Positions 6,171 through 8,754 of a stretch of DNA of 8,754 nucleotides are shown piece after piece; the stretch's first letter is position 1; every line of letters starts with the position of its first letter. A program made the position numbers and the translations under genes. The stretch comes from Palsa-1188 sp050010575. GTDB taxonomy: Bacteria > Bacillota > DSM-12270 > Thermacetogeniales > Thermacetogeniaceae. The notes below the pieces were generated by a model. The model saw only the letters and a list, made by a program, of their open reading frames with translations, searched no databases and had not been told where the DNA came from. The stretch is taken from assembly GCA_050010575.1 (NCBI GenBank), contig JBEKKU010000095.1, positions 1-8,754 of the forward strand, read 5' to 3'.

Positions 6171-6186
6171 TGGCAGCTAGCTGCCA
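6171..6186. repeat. Perfect 16-nt palindrome in the convergent gap
   Basis: TGGCAGCTAGCTGCCA is self-complementary throughout. It shares the core AGCTAGCT-like centre with the longer palindrome 27 bp to its left. No T-run follows on either strand. It lies 53 bp past the end of metQ and could contribute to transcript ends from that side. Confidence 0.6.
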
Positions 6187-6235
6187 CTATGTGTATTCCG
6201 GTGCATATAACCCGGTAGATTCTAAATTAACCGGT

Positions 6236-6249
6236 CTGCTAAAAAGCAG
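6236..6249 (-). repeat. Small hairpin over the metQ stop codon
   Basis: CTGCT (6236-6240), AAAA and AGCAG (6245-6249) form a 5-bp stem that spans the metQ TAG. Read on the minus strand its loop is TTTT and no T-run follows, so it is at best a weak 3'-end structure. Confidence 0.3.
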
Positions 6250-7069
6250 GTACCACTGAGCCCTTGTACTTGTCCAGAATAAACTGCTTCACCTCGGGCG
6301 TCTGCAAAGCTGCCACCAGTTTTAAAATCTCCGGTCTGTTCTCGTCGCCCTTCCTGACCACAATCACGTTGGCATACGGAGAGTTGGCATCCTCCCTGAA
6401 TAGGGCGGTGTTCGGATCGATCTTCGCATCCAGTACGAAGTTGGTGTTGATCACCGCTCCATCGACGTCCTGAAGTGTCCTGGTCAACTGGGCCGAGTCG
6501 ATCTCGACAAACTTGAATTTTTTCGGATTGTCGGCGATGTCAGCGGGGGTCGCCGAATAGTTGGCAAGATTGTCTTTCAGTTTGATTAGGCCGTTAGCTT
6601 GCAGTAGTACCAATGCCCGATACTCGTTCGAGGGGTTGTTGGGAATGGCAATCTTGGCCCCTTCCGGAAGTTGGTCCTTGGAGGTGTACTTCTTGGAGTA
6701 GAAGCCGATCGGCTCCACGTGTATCTTGCCGACTACTGCAAAGTTGTAACCCTTTTCCTTGGAAACCGAATCGAGGTACGGAACGTGCTGGAAGTAGTTG
6801 GCGTCGATCTGCTTATCCTGCAGGGCCGGGTTAAGTTGAGCCTCATCATCCAGGACCACTACCTGCAGGTCGATTCCCTCTTCCTTCAGCTTGGGCTTGA
6901 CGAAGTTCAGGATCTCGGCGTGCGGGACGACCGCTGCTCCCACCTTGAGCGTCACCAGGCTATTGGTTGCCGCCGGCGCATTGGCCGCTTCTTTGGCGCA
7001 TCCGGCTATCGCTAGAACTACCAGCATCACTGTGATTAAGACCAGTAAAAACGCATGTTTCTGTTTCAT
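6239..7069 (-). CDS. metQ: Methionine ABC transporter substrate-binding lipoprotein MetQ
   Basis: A 276-residue NlpA/MetQ-family lipoprotein that captures methionine outside the membrane and delivers it to the MetN-MetI transporter. The N-terminus has Lys/His charges, a hydrophobic stretch (residues 6-21) and a lipobox IAGC, so cleavage and lipidation at Cys24 are expected, followed by an Ala/Asn-rich linker. The mature domain has VPHAEILNFVKP (48-59), the hallmark DANYFQHVPYLDS (89-101), AIPNNPSNEYRAL (141-153) and INTNF (207-211), all regions that shape the ligand pocket in this family. AAGGGG on the minus strand (7082-7077) is 7 bases before the ATG. It is the last gene of the metN-metI-metQ set, 200 bp after the permease, ending convergent to metC. 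D-methionine or another amino acid could also be carried. Confidence 0.95.
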   Translation of the reverse strand: MKQKHAFLLVLITVMLVVLAIAGCAKEAANAPAATNSLVTLKVGAAVVPHAEILNFVKPKLKEEGIDLQVVVLDDEAQLNPALQDKQIDANYFQHVPYLDSVSKEKGYNFAVVGKIHVEPIGFYSKKYTSKDQLPEGAKIAIPNNPSNEYRALVLLQANGLIKLKDNLANYSATPADIADNPKKFKFVEIDSAQLTRTLQDVDGAVINTNFVLDAKIDPNTALFREDANSPYANVIVVRKGDENRPEILKLVAALQTPEVKQFILDKYKGSVVPAF

Positions 7070-7269
7070 TAGAGCACCCCTTTTTTAATTGATATTCATA
7101 TTCCTAAAGTTCTGTAATGCCTCTTACCTATTTGACCAGCAAAACTCACCTCCAATGGTACCCCGGAAATGTTCAGCAGCGTTTGTAAGCCAGCAGCCGC
7201 CTGGCCTCTAGATATCTAGTCAGCCTGATATGAAGACAGAAGGGGGCACGAAGAATTAGCCGCGGCGGA
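7070..7269 (-). other. 200-bp gap between the permease and metQ
   Basis: No gene, S-box, T-box or convincing promoter is seen. There is a short palindrome CTAGATATCTAG at 7208-7219 and a weak 5-bp hairpin GCCAG/CTGGC nearby (about 7189-7205). The spacing is long for genes of one transporter, so metQ may have its own promoter or its level may be set by mRNA processing here. Confidence 0.4.
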
Positions 7270-7938
7270 TCAGCCGAGCTTGTGGCGCCTCTTATCGATC
7301 CGCTTGGCGAGCAGCTCGCCGCCCAGTTGCACACCCTGGATCATGACGACAAGAATGATCACGGTGGAATACATGACATCGTCCCGGTAGCGCATGTAAC
7401 CAAATCTGATCGCCAGGCTGCCCAGTCCGCCGGCTCCAATGGCGCCAGCGATGGCAGTAAATCCGGTGATGGCGATGATAGCTAGCGTTATTCCTCTGAT
7501 CAGCGAGGGCAGCGCCTCCGGAATCAGCACCTTCCCGATCACCTCAAACGGCCTGGCGCCTACGGCTTGCGCCGCCTCCACCTTGCCGTTCTCCACCTCT
7601 TTCAGACTGCTCTCAATAACCCTGGCCAGAAAAGGAGCGGAGCCGACCGCCAGCGGTACGATAGCGGCTGTGGAACCCAGCGAAGTTCCCACGATCAGCC
7701 TGGCCAGCGGCAACAGCACGACGATCAGGATGATCTGGGGAAAGGAGCGCACTATATTGATGATCGTTCCCAACACCTTGTTCAGCTGGGATGACTCCAT
7801 GATGTGGCCCTTTTCGGTTACTACCAGTATGACCCCGAGCGGAAGCCCGATGACCAGGGACGCTATCGTTGCCAGGAGGATCATGTATAGGGTCTCGCCA
7901 GTACCCTGCAGGAGCAAGGGAAGCAGGTCGCTGTTCAT
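7270..7938 (-). CDS. metI: Methionine ABC transporter permease MetI (MetP)
   Basis: A 222-residue integral membrane protein that forms the methionine channel as a dimer with two MetN ATPases. About five hydrophobic segments are visible (roughly residues 15-40, 57-84, 88-108, 148-178 and 189-208). The coupling EAA loop that docks on MetN is EAAQAVGARPFEVIGKVLIPEALP (from residue 121), with its conserved Gly127. NIVRSFPQIIL and RLIVGTSLGSTAAIVPL match the family apart from small changes. The C-terminus KRIDKRRHKLG is basic, as expected on the cytoplasmic side. Its ATG overlaps the metN stop by four bases (ATGA), which suggests translational coupling. The purine-rich ribosome binding site, GGGAGGGGGAGGGA, lies inside the last metN codons. 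Length is normal for the family (about 217-225). Confidence 0.95.
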   Translation of the reverse strand: MNSDLLPLLLQGTGETLYMILLATIASLVIGLPLGVILVVTEKGHIMESSQLNKVLGTIINIVRSFPQIILIVVLLPLARLIVGTSLGSTAAIVPLAVGSAPFLARVIESSLKEVENGKVEAAQAVGARPFEVIGKVLIPEALPSLIRGITLAIIAITGFTAIAGAIGAGGLGSLAIRFGYMRYRDDVMYSTVIILVVMIQGVQLGGELLAKRIDKRRHKLG

Positions 7939-8714
7939 ATTCCCTCCCCCTCCCGGTATACAGTATGGTTATGAAAGCTCTCAGTAATACCGATGAAGCG
8001 CCTGGCGGTATCACTCTCCGGGTTTAAAAACAACTTCTCCACCGTGCCTCTCTCCACGATCTCGCCCTGCTCCAGCACTGCCATATTGCTGCAGACGTAT
8101 TTCAGGACATCCAGCTCATGGGTGATCAGCACGATGGTCAGGTTCAACTTCCTGTTCAGATCCTGCAGCAATTCCAGGATAGAGTAGGTCGTCTGCGGGT
8201 CGAGGGCGGAGGTGGCCTCGTCGCTCAGCAAGACATCCGGATCGTTGGCCAGCGCTCGAGCGATGCCCACCCTTTGCTTCTGCCCTCCGCTGAGTTGGGA
8301 TGGGTAGGCCTTCGTCTTTTCCGTCAACCCCACCAGTTCTACGATCTCGCCTACTCGTTGACGGATTTTGTTTCGTGAATAGCCGGCCACCTCCAGGGGA
8401 AAGGCCACGTTCTGAAAAACTGTCCGGGAATCAAACAAGTTGAACTGCTGAAAGATCATGCCGATCTTGCGGCGGGCCAGCCTGAGTTCATGATGATTCA
8501 TGTCGGTGACCTCTTTGCCGGCGATCACGATGGTTCCCTCATCCGGTTCCTCCAACCGGTTGAAGCAGCGGATCAGAGTGGATTTTCCGGCGCCGCTGAA
8601 GCCGATGACACCGAAAATATCCCCTCTTTCAACCTTCAGGCTGACGTTTTTTAACGCTTGAACCCGGGCATAAGGAGTGATGTAAGTCTTGCTCAATCCG
8701 GTAACAGTGATCAT
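7935..8714 (-). CDS. metN: Methionine ABC transporter ATPase MetN, short form without the NIL domain
   Basis: The ATPase that powers methionine import, counted here as 259 residues. Walker A is GFSGAGKST (38-46), the Q-loop is in FQQFNLF (88-94), the signature is LSGGQKQRVGIARAL (141-155), Walker B is VLLSDE with catalytic Glu166, and the switch His199 lies in LITHEL. GVIGFSGAGKSTLIRC and LSDEATSALDPQTT are typical of MetN. The protein stops soon after the ATPase fold (RRFIGITESFHNHTVYREGEGI), whereas MetN is usually near 340 residues with a C-terminal ACT-like NIL domain that binds methionine and inhibits transport. That domain is missing and is not encoded downstream, since metI begins at once. 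I chose ATG 8714 because MITVTGLSKTY fits the family start and AAGGGGA precedes it by 12 bases. An in-frame ATG at 8738 would add MKKGTSWI but has no visible binding site. The leader lies outside the window. Confidence 0.93.
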   Translation of the reverse strand: MITVTGLSKTYITPYARVQALKNVSLKVERGDIFGVIGFSGAGKSTLIRCFNRLEEPDEGTIVIAGKEVTDMNHHELRLARRKIGMIFQQFNLFDSRTVFQNVAFPLEVAGYSRNKIRQRVGEIVELVGLTEKTKAYPSQLSGGQKQRVGIARALANDPDVLLSDEATSALDPQTTYSILELLQDLNRKLNLTIVLITHELDVLKYVCSNMAVLEQGEIVERGTVEKLFLNPESDTARRFIGITESFHNHTVYREGEGI

Positions 8715-8754
8715 AATCCAAGATGTCCCCTTTTTCATGCGGTTTGCGCAGCTC

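Noticed and set aside
7070..7269. S-box or T-box between the permease and metQ on the minus strand
   Set aside because: None of the conserved core words (such as GGCCCGATGA-type or the T-box sequence) is present on either strand.
7613..8014. Minus-strand open frame spanning the metN-metI junction, considered as a lost NIL domain
   Set aside because: Its translation is the out-of-frame reading of the metN tail and metI, low in hydrophobic order and rich in Arg, Gly and Pro, with no NIL-like features.
1..8754. CRISPR arrays, tRNA or rRNA genes, transposase or integrase genes, origins
   Set aside because: No regularly spaced repeats, RNA gene signatures or mobile-element proteins were seen on either strand.

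Overview
The window reads as a chromosomal sulfur and methionine metabolism region from a Gram-positive anaerobe of the Clostridia/Peptococcaceae kind. This placement is an inference from the SAM-I (S-box) riboswitch, a tandem gene pair resembling B. subtilis metI-metC, Shine-Dalgarno-rich leaders, several GTG starts and base composition near half GC. The species cannot be named from the sequence. Nothing indicates a prophage, plasmid, CRISPR array, tRNA or rRNA.

Layout, left to right. Bases 1-98 hold the last codons of a cysteine synthase (cysK). Then come metY (O-acetylhomoserine sulfhydrylase, GTG start at 173), a 189-bp gap, nifS/iscS (cysteine desulfurase), and a 320-bp gap rich in inverted repeats. 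After that lie nifU/iscU (Fe-S scaffold, GTG start at 3136) and a SAM-I riboswitch with its terminator (3634-3784). The riboswitch leads two tandem paralogous PLP enzymes: a cystathionine gamma-synthase-type gene (3810-4949) and a cystathionine beta-lyase-type gene (4969-6108). A convergent gap with two perfect palindromes separates this plus-strand set from a minus-strand methionine ABC importer. The importer is transcribed metN, metI (permease), metQ, from right to left.

How the genes fit together. CysK and MetY fix sulfide into cysteine and homocysteine. NifS takes sulfur from cysteine and NifU receives it for Fe-S cluster building. The two transsulfuration-type enzymes can convert cysteine plus an activated homoserine into cystathionine and then homocysteine, the methionine precursor. 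The riboswitch would shut this pair off when SAM is plentiful. MetNIQ brings in external methionine. The region therefore carries two routes to homocysteine (direct sulfhydrylation and transsulfuration) plus import.

Most notable points: MetN ends right after its ATPase domain and lacks the usual C-terminal methionine-sensing NIL domain; the riboswitch can form an uninterrupted 12-bp antiterminator; the nifS-nifU gap can fold into a bulged three-way junction; and there are perfect 32-nt and 30-nt palindromes without U-runs. I see no clear case for a wholly new system. The strongest candidates for something undescribed are the 2904-3058 structured element and the palindromes.
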